Shown: positions 1 to 5,469 of the stretch, piece after piece
Layout: every line of letters begins with the position of its first letter
Position numbering within the stretch: position 1 is the stretch's first letter
DNA from: an uncultured Paracoccaceae bacterium
Lineage (GTDB): Bacteria > Pseudomonadota > Alphaproteobacteria > Rhodobacterales > Rhodobacteraceae
Direction: 5' to 3'
NCBI GenBank assembly: GCA_937907485.1
Contig: CALESR010000222.1
Span: forward strand, 1-7,870
DNA length: 7,870 nucleotides
Translations under genes and position numbers: made by a program
The notes under the pieces: model-generated
Seen by the model: the letters and a program-made list of their open reading frames with translations, nothing else
The model's database searches: none
What the model was told of the DNA's origin: nothing

Positions 1-20
1 TCCTCTCGGGATCGCCAGCC

Positions 21-48
21 TTGACCCTCGGGCCCGGCGCACTAGATG
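21..48 (+). promoter_or_regulatory. Candidate sigma70-type promoter of the lipocalin gene
   Basis: TTGACC at 21-26 matches five of six positions of the -35 consensus. TAGATG at 43-48 is a weak -10 (three of six), with a 16-bp spacer. Transcription would begin near position 55, leaving a short leader before the ATG at 73. If correct, the ATG at 46 lies inside the -10 element and cannot be the start codon. The call rests on pattern matching only, and the -10 is poor. Confidence 0.35.
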
Positions 49-72
49 GCGCGCTTGCTCCCTGAGGTTCCC

Positions 73-603
73 ATGCGCCCGCTTCTTGCCCTGCTGATCG
101 CCCTCTTTGCCCAGCCCGCCACGGCCCAGCGCCACGGCGATGCGTCGCAGCCCATCGCGGCGGTCAGCGATCTGGACCTCACGCGCTATCTTGGCCGCTG
201 GTATGAAATCGCCCGCTTTCCCAACCGGTTCGAACGCGGCTGCGCGGCGGTCACCGCCGATTACGCCCTTATGCCCGATGGCACCATCAGCGTGCGCAAC
301 ACCTGCCGCGAGGGGGCGGTGGACGGCCCGATCGAGGTGGCCGAGGGCTCGGCGCGGGTCGAAGGGCCGGGGCGGCTGTCGGTGAATTTCGTCCGTTTCC
401 TGCCGTTTCTGCGCGGCGATTATTGGGTGCTCGACGTGACGCCCGAGTATTCGCTGGCGGTCGTGGGCGAACCGGGGCGTGATTACGGCTGGGTGCTGGC
501 CCGCGCCCCGCGTATCACGCAGGCCGACTATGACCGCGCGCTAAGCGTGCTGACCGCGAACGGCTATGACGTGGCGCAGATCGAGCGCGTCGCTCAGCCC
601 TGA
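73..603 (+). CDS. Secreted lipocalin family protein (Blc-like)
   Basis: Predicted exported lipocalin of 176 residues, the usual size of bacterial Blc-type lipocalins, which bind lipids or other hydrophobic ligands in a beta-barrel in the cell envelope. Residues 1-18 form a signal peptide (MRPLLALLIALFAQPATA) ending in an Ala-X-Ala-like site. There is no lipobox Cys, so it should be a soluble periplasmic protein, unlike the outer-membrane lipoprotein Blc of E. coli. The lipocalin G-x-W signature is G41-R-W43 within YLGRWYEIARFP. The later strands GDYWVLDV (115-122) and YGWVLAR (138-144) fit the family's second and third conserved regions. C57 and C78 could form a disulfide. The start at 73 is chosen because GAGG at 64-67 precedes it by five bases and the signal peptide begins there; the in-frame ATG at 46 has no ribosome site. 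The last 10 bases overlap the convergent gene on the other strand. The family call is secure; the ligand is unknown. Confidence 0.88.
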   Translation: MRPLLALLIALFAQPATAQRHGDASQPIAAVSDLDLTRYLGRWYEIARFPNRFERGCAAVTADYALMPDGTISVRNTCREGAVDGPIEVAEGSARVEGPGRLSVNFVRFLPFLRGDYWVLDVTPEYSLAVVGEPGRDYGWVLARAPRITQADYDRALSVLTANGYDVAQIERVAQP

Positions 604-1202
604 ACCAACGCCCGCGCCGCCAGCAGGCGCAGCACCGCCGTCACCAGACAGAGCAGGGCAAAGCCCCAGGCCAGCGGCACAAAAGCAACCGGCCACAGGC
701 AGAGCGCGACGAAAAACGCAATGGTTTCCGAGCCTTCCAACAGGCCGGTGGCGTGATACCACGCCTTTTTGCCGTTGACCTCGGTGGTTAGGCCCCGCTT
801 GGCCGCCAGCACGCCAAAGCCCAGAAAACTGGCGGCATTGACATAGAATGCCGCCAGCAACGTCGCGCCGGCCACCCCGTTGACGGCCGGGTCGGCGATG
901 ACAAACCCCAAGGGGATCGCCGCGTAGAAGACAAAATCCGCCACGATATCCAGCAACCCGCCGAAATCATCGGGCCGGGTCGCGCGGGCCACCGCGCCAT
1001 CCAGCCCGTCGGCCAGCCGCGAGGCCAGCACCAGTGCCAACGCCGCCCCGAACCAGCCCACGGCAATCGCCGCCCCGGCCAGCAGCGCCAGACCCAGCCC
1101 GACCACGGTGACGACATCCGCCGCGCCCCCGGCGCGCGCCAGCCCCTGCCCCAGCCGGTTCAGCGGCGGGTCGATCAGCGGCCTGAGGTGTCGGTCCAGC
1201 AT
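594..1202 (-). CDS. CDP-alcohol phosphatidyltransferase family membrane protein
   Basis: Integral membrane protein of 202 residues of the CDP-alcohol phosphotransferase family, whose members transfer a phosphoalcohol from a CDP-linked donor to an acceptor alcohol during phospholipid synthesis. The signature is visible at residues 65-89: D65-x2-D68-G69-x2-A72-R73, then G81-x3-D85-x3-D89, giving the four metal-binding aspartates. The gap between AR and the next Gly is seven residues, one shorter than the usual eight or nine. Hydrophobic segments are visible at about 31-62, 91-104, 112-135, 159-175 and 178-197, fitting the usual five to six helices. The substrate cannot be deduced: it is neither clearly PgsA nor clearly PssA. 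It is the last gene of the minus-strand run with efp and the META gene, 54 bp behind the META stop, so cotranscription is plausible. No strong ribosome site precedes the ATG. It converges with the lipocalin gene, overlapping its last 10 bases. Confidence 0.85.
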   Translation of the reverse strand: MLDRHLRPLIDPPLNRLGQGLARAGGAADVVTVVGLGLALLAGAAIAVGWFGAALALVLASRLADGLDGAVARATRPDDFGGLLDIVADFVFYAAIPLGFVIADPAVNGVAGATLLAAFYVNAASFLGFGVLAAKRGLTTEVNGKKAWYHATGLLEGSETIAFFVALCLWPVAFVPLAWGFALLCLVTAVLRLLAARALVQG

Positions 1203-1256
1203 GGGGCGCGCGCTCGGTTGGGTTGCAGGGACGATACGCGCGGCGGCCGGGGTTTG

Positions 1257-1631
1257 TTACGGCAAAGGCTGGGCGCGCAGTGCGACGGTTTCGCCCGACA
1301 GCAGCTCCAGCGCGCCCTCGACCCACCGCCAGCCGGTGATGCCCGACAAGGTGTCCAGCACTGCCGCCTCCAGCTCGGCGACCCGGCCCTGACACAGCAT
1401 CCGCGTCGAGGCGACGGGGCCAATGCTCAGCCCCTCGCCCGCCTCATACCCGGCCATGAAACGGTTGCAGCCTGCGCTGCCACTCAGATGGCCGTCGAGC
1501 AGGGTCAGCTCGACGCTGTCGCCCTCGACCAACGCCAGCGCGGCCAGCGCCGTAACCTGCCAGCGCCCGTCCGGGGTCTCGGCCTGCGCCGCCCCGGCCA
1601 TCAGCAATGACAGGATAATGCCGCGCAGCAT
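1257..1631 (-). CDS. META domain (HslJ-like) exported protein
   Basis: Small exported protein of 124 residues. Residues 1-17 (MLRGIILSLLMAGAAQA) form a signal peptide with an AQA cleavage site; no lipobox is present. The remainder is one META domain, recognised by G54-C55-N56-R57 and the later STRMLC segment (75-80), the positions of the family's GCN and TRMAC motifs. C55 and C80 are candidate disulfide partners. META/HslJ proteins lie in the periplasm or outer membrane of many proteobacteria and are linked in E. coli to novobiocin resistance and heat shock; a biochemical activity is not established. The ATG directly follows the efp TGA with no intervening base, so translation is probably coupled to efp. 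A GGGG-containing stretch inside the efp 3' end may act as ribosome site. The following phosphatidyltransferase gene starts 54 bp further on. Confidence 0.85.
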   Translation of the reverse strand: MLRGIILSLLMAGAAQAETPDGRWQVTALAALALVEGDSVELTLLDGHLSGSAGCNRFMAGYEAGEGLSIGPVASTRMLCQGRVAELEAAVLDTLSGITGWRWVEGALELLSGETVALRAQPLP

Positions 1632-2195
1632 TCAGCCCCGCTCGGAGTATTCAAAGGTTTCGGTGTGGACGATGATGTCCTCATCCGTGCCGACAAACGG
1701 CGGCACCATGATGCGCAAGCCATTGTCCAGAATTGCCGGTTTGAACCCGTTGGCGGCGGTCTGGCCCTTGGTCACCGGCTCGGTTTCCACCACCTTGCAG
1801 CGCACTTTCGGCGGCAGCGCGACGTTCAGCGCCTCGTCGCCGTGGTATTCGATGGTCACCGTCATGCCGTCCTGCAGGAACGGGCGGCGGTCGCCCAGCA
1901 GGTCCGAGGGCAGTTCGATCTGCTCGAAGCTTTCATTGTCCATGAAGGTCAGCATGCCGTCGGCCTCGAACAGGAACTGCTGGTCCTTGCGCTCCAGCTT
2001 GACCTCGTCAACCTTGTCCTCCGAGCGGAAACGCTCGTTCAGCTTGCGCCCGTCGCGCAGGTTCTTCAGTTCCACCTGAGCAAAGGCGCCGCCCTTGCCG
2101 GGCTTGACATGGTTGACCTTGACGGCAGCCCACAGGCCACCGTCGTGCTCGAGGATGGCGCCGGGGCGGATTTCGTTGCCGTTGATCTTGGCCAT
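1632..2195 (-). CDS. efp: Translation elongation factor P
   Basis: Cytoplasmic factor that binds ribosomes stalled at consecutive prolines, between the P and E sites, and promotes peptide bond formation. At 187 residues it has full EF-P length with three beta-barrel domains: KOW-like domain I (about 1-63), the central OB domain (about 66-126) and the C-terminal OB domain (about 130-187). The domain I loop reads VKPGKGGAF with lysine at position 34, the residue that is beta-lysylated by EpmA in E. coli; whether the modifying enzymes exist here cannot be seen. The C-terminal segment NGLRIMVPPFVGTDEDI matches the conserved EF-P end. The ATG is preceded by a weak AAGAG at modest distance. A promoter-like TTGCCA/TATAGG pair lies upstream, and efp is the first gene of the minus-strand run with the META and phosphatidyltransferase genes. 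Identification is secure. Confidence 0.97.
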   Translation of the reverse strand: MAKINGNEIRPGAILEHDGGLWAAVKVNHVKPGKGGAFAQVELKNLRDGRKLNERFRSEDKVDEVKLERKDQQFLFEADGMLTFMDNESFEQIELPSDLLGDRRPFLQDGMTVTIEYHGDEALNVALPPKVRCKVVETEPVTKGQTAANGFKPAILDNGLRIMVPPFVGTDEDIIVHTETFEYSERG

Positions 2196-2236
2196 GGGAA
2201 AACTCTTGATGAAACGTTGAGAAGTTGCACCGCCAG

Positions 2237-2265
2237 CCTATATCCATGGGGGTCTGCGCTGGCAA
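2237..2265 (-). promoter_or_regulatory. Candidate sigma70-type promoter of efp
   Basis: On the minus strand TTGCCA (2265-2260) is followed after exactly 17 bases by TATAGG (2242-2237). The -35 matches five of six consensus positions and the -10 four of six. Transcription would begin near 2230 and give a leader of about 35 bases before the efp ATG. It is the best promoter match in the gap between the divergent genes. Confidence 0.6.
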
Positions 2266-2313
2266 GCCGGGCTGGTGCCAGCGCCAGACCGCCGCCACGC
2301 CGGGCTTTGGCCA

Positions 2314-2334
2314 GTCATGTAAAATTTGCATGAC
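2314..2334. promoter_or_regulatory. 21-bp near-perfect palindrome, possible operator
   Basis: Arms GTCATG (2314-2319) and CATGAC (2329-2334) flank an A/T-rich centre; nine of ten base pairs around the central A match, the only exception being a T/G pair. It lies between efp and the divergent gene at 2426. A shorter palindrome, ACCAT-A-ATGGT, follows at 2343-2353, and a GANTC site (possible CcrM methylation target) at 2357-2361. Such symmetry in a GC-rich background suggests a dimeric regulator site, but I recognise no known consensus. The rest of the 230-bp gap holds the efp promoter and no gene that I can see. Confidence 0.45.
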
Positions 2335-2425
2335 GGCCATGCACCATAATGGTAGCGAATCGGGTCGGTAAACCGCTAGAGAGGCGAACGCCCGAAAACG
2401 CAAGAGCAAGAATAAGGACGGTAAC

Positions 2426-2746
2426 ATGTTCGACTCCGTGGATGGCACGGCCTACAACCACGAGCAGGGCCAGCGTGCGCGCAAGCTGTTTGCCGCCGTG
2501 GTGCTGGCCGCATTGGATGACGCGATCGCTGACGACAAGAAATACGGCAACGGCCCCGAGCAGATCGCCCGCTGGGCGCGCTCGCGCGATGGGCGCGAAG
2601 TGCTGTCCTGCGCCGGGATCGACCCGAACGAGCGTGTGGTCAACGGGCTGATGCAGTTCGTCGCCGCCGGGGTCCGCACCTCGGTCGCGCTGTCGCGCGA
2701 AGAAAGCGAGCGTCGCATGGCCGCCTCGCACGCCGAAGCCGCCTGA
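2426..2746 (+). CDS. Small conserved-looking cytoplasmic protein of unknown function
   Basis: A soluble protein of 106 residues with no signal peptide, membrane segment or recognisable catalytic motif. It is probably mostly helical: KLFAAVVLAALDDAIADDKK (20-39) is a likely amphipathic helix, followed by EQIARWARSRDGREVL and a C-terminal helix rich in Arg and Glu. A single Cys lies in VLSCAGIDP. It resembles short proteins annotated in Rhodobacterales genomes as a DUF family (I recall DUF6280, but cannot confirm this), and no function is known to me. Gene status is well supported: AAGGA at 2414-2418 is seven bases before the ATG, codon use is strongly GC3-biased, and a strong terminator lies 24 bases past the stop. 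It stands alone, divergent from efp and convergent with the hydrolase gene. No clear -35/-10 pair was found for it. Confidence 0.82.
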   Translation: MFDSVDGTAYNHEQGQRARKLFAAVVLAALDDAIADDKKYGNGPEQIARWARSRDGREVLSCAGIDPNERVVNGLMQFVAAGVRTSVALSREESERRMAASHAEAA

Positions 2747-2770
2747 TCTGACCGCCTCACCGGCAGGCCG

Positions 2771-2799
2771 AACCCCGCGTCAGCCGACGCGGGGTTTTT
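2771..2799 (+). terminator. Intrinsic terminator behind the 106-residue gene
   Basis: A perfect 11-bp stem, AACCCCGCGTC (2771-2781) with GACGCGGGGTT (2786-2796), closes a four-base AGCC loop and runs into TTTTT (2795-2799). It is a textbook rho-independent terminator for plus-strand transcripts. The minus-strand hydrolase gene ends inside the stem: its stop codon occupies 2780-2782. The T tract exists on the plus side only. Confidence 0.9.
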
Positions 2800-3604
2800 C
2801 CATCTGCAACACGGGCACCTGACCACTGCGCTGCAGCCAGTCCTGCACCGCAGCGGCGGTCTGCGTGGCATGGCTGATCGGCACCATATGCCCGGCACCC
2901 TCGATCACCACCACCTCGGCGCGCGGCAGCCGTTCGGCCAACCCCCCGACAGTCGCGCGAAAAATCGGCGTGGTCTCGCTGCCGATCACCAGCAGCACCG
3001 GCGCGATGAACCGCTCGGGCACGCCCGGCGCCAGCAAGCCGCCGCTGTCGTTGAACAGCCCCGCCTCGGTCGCCAGCACCAGCCGCATCTGCGCCGCCAT
3101 CGCCGCCTGCACCGGCTGCGGCAGGGTGTCATATTCGGGCGAACCGGGATTGAGCGCCAGAAACTGCCGCGCCGCGCCCGCCAGATCGCCCGCCACCGCC
3201 GCCGCCCGCAGCGCCTGTTCCTGCTGACGATAGGGGCCGTATTCCGGGCGCCCCACGGCAGCGGCAAAGAACACCGGCTCGATCAGCACCAGCCCGGTCG
3301 CGTCCTGCGGGTGATGCAGCGCGTGACGCAGGATCGAGGCGGCGCCAAAGGAATGCCCGATCATCAGCGAGGGGCGCTGCACCAGTCCGGCCACCACCTC
3401 CGCAACCAGGGCGTGAAAATCACCCGGCGAGTCGGGCATCGGACTGCGGCCGTGGCCGGGCATGTCAAAGGCCAGCGCATCCAGCGGCGTCTCCAACGCC
3501 TCGACAAGGCGCGCCCATGTGCCGCTGTGGCCCAGAAAACAATGCGCCAGCAGCGCCGGCATCCCATCCGGCTGCCCAAGGCGCCGGCTATGCACTGCGC
3601 TCAA
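2780..3604 (-). CDS. Alpha/beta hydrolase
   Basis: Cytoplasmic alpha/beta-hydrolase fold protein of 274 residues, normal for the family. The nucleophile elbow is G83-H84-S85-F86-G87. The catalytic His is probably H239 in EGAGHMVP, and the acid may be E210 in LLVIGSETT, where the family usually has Asp or Glu after strand 7. The N-terminal CFLGHSGTW (22-30) is the oxyanion loop region, and FDMPGHGRS (46-54) is the usual motif before helix A. The substrate is not predictable; esters or lactones are typical. The start is a TTG at 3604 overlapping the isomerase stop as TTGA, with GGCAGG upstream as ribosome site. GTG at 3595 and ATG at 3562 are in-frame alternatives, and the ATG would still leave the whole fold intact. 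It follows the isomerase gene directly and is probably cotranscribed. Its last codons form part of the convergent terminator. Confidence 0.88.
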   Translation of the reverse strand: MSAVHSRRLGQPDGMPALLAHCFLGHSGTWARLVEALETPLDALAFDMPGHGRSPMPDSPGDFHALVAEVVAGLVQRPSLMIGHSFGAASILRHALHHPQDATGLVLIEPVFFAAAVGRPEYGPYRQQEQALRAAAVAGDLAGAARQFLALNPGSPEYDTLPQPVQAAMAAQMRLVLATEAGLFNDSGGLLAPGVPERFIAPVLLVIGSETTPIFRATVGGLAERLPRAEVVVIEGAGHMVPISHATQTAAAVQDWLQRSGQVPVLQMEKPRVG

Positions 3605-4209
3605 GACGTGCCTGCCAGATGACGATCCAGATCCTCGACGCGGTCCTGACCCCAGAAGCGTTCATCGCCCGTGATGAAGAAGGGCACGCCAAAGACCCCG
3701 GCCAACACCCCTTCGTCGAGGTTGCGGCCATAGGTCTCGGCCCCCAGCAGCATCCCCGACATCATCAGCGAGGTCTTGAACCCGGCACGGGCCAGGCACT
3801 CGCCGATCACCTCGTCGTCGGCGACATTGCGGTCCTCGGCCCAACAGGCCGCGCAGAGCGACTGCACGAGGCCATGCAGGTCGCCGCCAGCGCCCTGCGC
3901 CTGTGCCTCTTGCGCGGCGATGATCGCATAGGCGGCCGGGGCCGGATTGGTCGGGAAATACGCCGGTCGCAGGGTCAGCGGCATCCCCGCCTTGGCTGAT
4001 TGCCGCCGCAACTCCTGCAGGCGATACGCCTGCCGGTTCTCATGGCGCTGCGCCAGCGGCAGGCCCCCCGTGCGGGCAAACAAGGCGCCGGGGTCGAGCG
4101 GGCGATAGCGCAGCACCGCGCCATGCCGCGCCGCCACCTCGACCGCTCGGTTGCCCACCAGATAGGTCCAGGGCGAGATGACGCTCAGGTAATAGTCGAT
4201 CTGTCGCAT
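3601..4209 (-). CDS. 2-hydroxychromene-2-carboxylate isomerase-like protein (DsbA/GST kappa family)
   Basis: Thioredoxin-fold protein of 202 residues like NahD-type isomerases, which use glutathione to interconvert 2-hydroxychromene-2-carboxylate and trans-o-hydroxybenzylidenepyruvate in naphthalene breakdown. The N-terminus DYYLSVISPWTYL (5-17) is the first beta strand plus the active-site loop, with S12 where DsbA proteins carry the CxxC Cys. The C-terminal GVFGVPFFITGDERFWGQDR is the family's conserved cis-proline region and end. No other aromatic degradation genes are in view, so the physiological substrate is uncertain and a general glutathione S-transferase kappa role is possible. The start at 4209 is chosen because AGAGGG lies about nine bases upstream; the in-frame ATG at 4218 would touch that site. 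The reading frame stays open far upstream across prs, which is an antisense artefact. The downstream hydrolase overlaps its stop codon. Confidence 0.88.
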   Translation of the reverse strand: MRQIDYYLSVISPWTYLVGNRAVEVAARHGAVLRYRPLDPGALFARTGGLPLAQRHENRQAYRLQELRRQSAKAGMPLTLRPAYFPTNPAPAAYAIIAAQEAQAQGAGGDLHGLVQSLCAACWAEDRNVADDEVIGECLARAGFKTSLMMSGMLLGAETYGRNLDEGVLAGVFGVPFFITGDERFWGQDRVEDLDRHLAGTS

Positions 4210-4243
4210 TCGGCGCATCCCTCTGCCCCCGCGGGTTTGCAAG

Positions 4244-4271
4244 ACCCTAGCCGGGTGATAAGCGGTGTCAA
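4244..4271 (-). promoter_or_regulatory. Candidate promoter of the isomerase-hydrolase unit
   Basis: A perfect -35 hexamer TTGACA (minus strand, 4271-4266) is followed after 16 bases by TAGGGT (4249-4244), a weak -10 of three matches. It lies in the 93-bp gap between the divergent isomerase and prs genes and would start transcription near 4237. I found no equally good pair directed toward prs in this gap; the prs promoter may be non-canonical. Confidence 0.5.
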
Positions 4272-4302
4272 CATCCCGATTCCCCCATGCCCGAGGTTGA
4301 CG

Positions 4303-5322
4303 ATGGCCGCCATGACCGAACCCAAACTGATCGCCGGCAATGCCAACCGGCCACTCGCCACCGCGATCGCCCGGCGCATGTCGCTGCATCGCGGCAAAGG
4401 CGTCAGCCTGGTCGACGCGCGGGTCGAACGCTTCAACGATCAGGAGATCTTTGTCGAGGTCTTCGAGAACGTCCGCGGCGAGGACATGTATATCGTCCAG
4501 TCCACCTCGCGCCCGGCGAATGACAACCTGATGGAACTGCTCATCATCGCCGATGCGCTCAAACGCTCGTCGGCGGCGCGCATCACGGCGGTGATCCCGT
4601 ATTTCGGCTATGCCCGTCAGGACCGCCGTGCCAAGGCCCGCACGCCGATCTCGGCCAAACTGGTCGCCAACCTCATCACCCGCGCCGGGGTGGACCGCAT
4701 CCTGACGCTGGACCTGCACGCCACGCAGATTCAGGGCTTCTTCGACATCCCGGTGGACAACCTCTATGCCGCGCCAATCTTTGCGATGGACGTGCTGCAC
4801 AATTTCCGCGGCCGACTGGATGAACTGATGGTGGTGTCGCCGGACGTCGGCGGCGTCGCTCGTGCCCGCGAACTGGCCAAGCGGATCAACGCACCACTGT
4901 CGATCGTCGACAAGCGGCGGGAGAAGGCCGGGGAAATCGCGGAAATGACGGTGATCGGCGATGTGCGCGGCAAGGCCTGCATCATCGTGGACGACATCTG
5001 CGACACGGCGGGCACGCTGTGCAAGGCCGCCGAAGTGCTGATGGATGCGGGCGCAACCGAGGTGCATTCCTACATCACCCATGGCGTCCTCTCGGGCCCG
5101 GCGGTGGATCGCATCAAGGGCTCGGTGATGAAATCGCTGGTAATCACCGATTCCATCGAACCGACCGACGCCGTCAAGGCCGCGCCGAACATCCGCATTG
5201 TGCCGACCGCCCCGATGTTCGCGCAGGCGATCCTCAACACCTGGAACGGAACCTCGGTCTCGTCATTGTTCGACATGGACACGCTGACGCCTATCTATGA
5301 AGGCTTTTATCCGCGTCCCTGA
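4303..5322 (+). CDS. prs: Ribose-phosphate pyrophosphokinase (PRPP synthetase)
   Basis: Cytoplasmic enzyme converting ribose 5-phosphate and ATP to PRPP and AMP, the precursor for purine, pyrimidine, NAD, histidine and tryptophan synthesis. The 339-residue product shows both phosphoribosyltransferase-like halves: the ATP-site region YFGYARQDRRAKARTPI (100-116), the metal-binding segment DLHATQIQGFFDIP (137-150), the flexible loop DKRREKAGE (203-211) and the PRPP-binding loop IVDDICDTAGT (228-238). It is slightly longer than the roughly 315 residues of the E. coli enzyme, partly from a short N-terminal extension and partly near the C-terminus. The start at 4303 is preferred because GAGG at 4293-4296 lies six bases before it; the next ATG at 4312 is 15 bases away. 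The open frame extends upstream to about 4000 without a ribosome site, antisense to the isomerase. A terminator-like structure follows, then the integrase region. Confidence 0.97.
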   Translation: MAAMTEPKLIAGNANRPLATAIARRMSLHRGKGVSLVDARVERFNDQEIFVEVFENVRGEDMYIVQSTSRPANDNLMELLIIADALKRSSAARITAVIPYFGYARQDRRAKARTPISAKLVANLITRAGVDRILTLDLHATQIQGFFDIPVDNLYAAPIFAMDVLHNFRGRLDELMVVSPDVGGVARARELAKRINAPLSIVDKRREKAGEIAEMTVIGDVRGKACIIVDDICDTAGTLCKAAEVLMDAGATEVHSYITHGVLSGPAVDRIKGSVMKSLVITDSIEPTDAVKAAPNIRIVPTAPMFAQAILNTWNGTSVSSLFDMDTLTPIYEGFYPRP

Positions 5323-5369
5323 CCGCGAGGACGGCGACAGGATCGCACCGGCCATTCCATCGACCACCC

Positions 5370-5386
5370 CCGGGGCGCTGCCCCGG
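5370..5386 (+). terminator. GC-rich hairpin behind prs, likely terminator core
   Basis: CCGGGGC (5370-5376) and GCCCCGG (5380-5386) form a perfect 7-bp stem with a three-base GCT loop, 48 bases after the prs stop. The hairpin is followed by ACCCCGGGATATTT rather than a pure T run. I remember similar GC hairpins followed by an ATATTT motif behind many Rhodobacteraceae genes, so termination is likely, but this rests on memory and not on a search. Confidence 0.6.
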
Positions 5387-5387
5387 A

Positions 5388-5469
5388 CCCCGGGATATTT
5401 GCCGAGCAAAGAGGCGCGGTTAACAAGACCTGAACGCCGCTTTCTTTGCTCTCCAAATATCCTCAGGGG
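5388..5469. repeat. Inverted pair of a 25-bp motif downstream of prs
   Basis: The left copy (5388-5412) and right copy (5443-5469) are inverted relative to each other. Paired blocks are CCCC 5388-5391 with GGGG 5466-5469, ATATTT 5395-5400 with AAATAT 5455-5460, and GAGCAAAGA 5404-5412 with TCTTTGCTC 5443-5451, with small mismatches between. A 30-base spacer separates them. As RNA this would be a long imperfect stem, and as DNA a two-way terminator. The right copy may have belonged to whatever gene followed prs before the element inserted. Confidence 0.65.

Noticed and set aside
46..72. N-terminal extension of the lipocalin from ATG 46
   Set aside because: It has no ribosome site, sits in a possible -10 box, and would put nine residues ahead of a normal signal peptide.
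1665..2333. 222-codon plus-strand frame across efp
   Set aside because: It is the shadow of efp on the opposite strand; the translation is rich in His, Gln and Arg without family features.
2307..2352. Plus-strand promoter for the 106-residue gene using TTGGCC or TTGCAT with TAAAAT or CATAAT
   Set aside because: No combination gives a spacer close to 17 bases, so no promoter is called.
4237..4262. Promoter for prs from TTGCAA and GATAAG
   Set aside because: The spacer is only 14 bases and both boxes are weak.
4000..4302. Upstream extension of the prs frame by 101 codons
   Set aside because: It is antisense to the isomerase, has no ribosome site, and PRPP synthetases do not carry such an N-terminus. 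GAGG before 4303 sets the start.
4210..5082. Long open frame antisense to prs, continuous with the isomerase frame (would give a 493-residue fusion)
   Set aside because: It lies opposite the conserved prs gene, has no family resemblance in the extension, and the ribosome site and family start point to 4209. Long antisense frames are common in GC-rich DNA.
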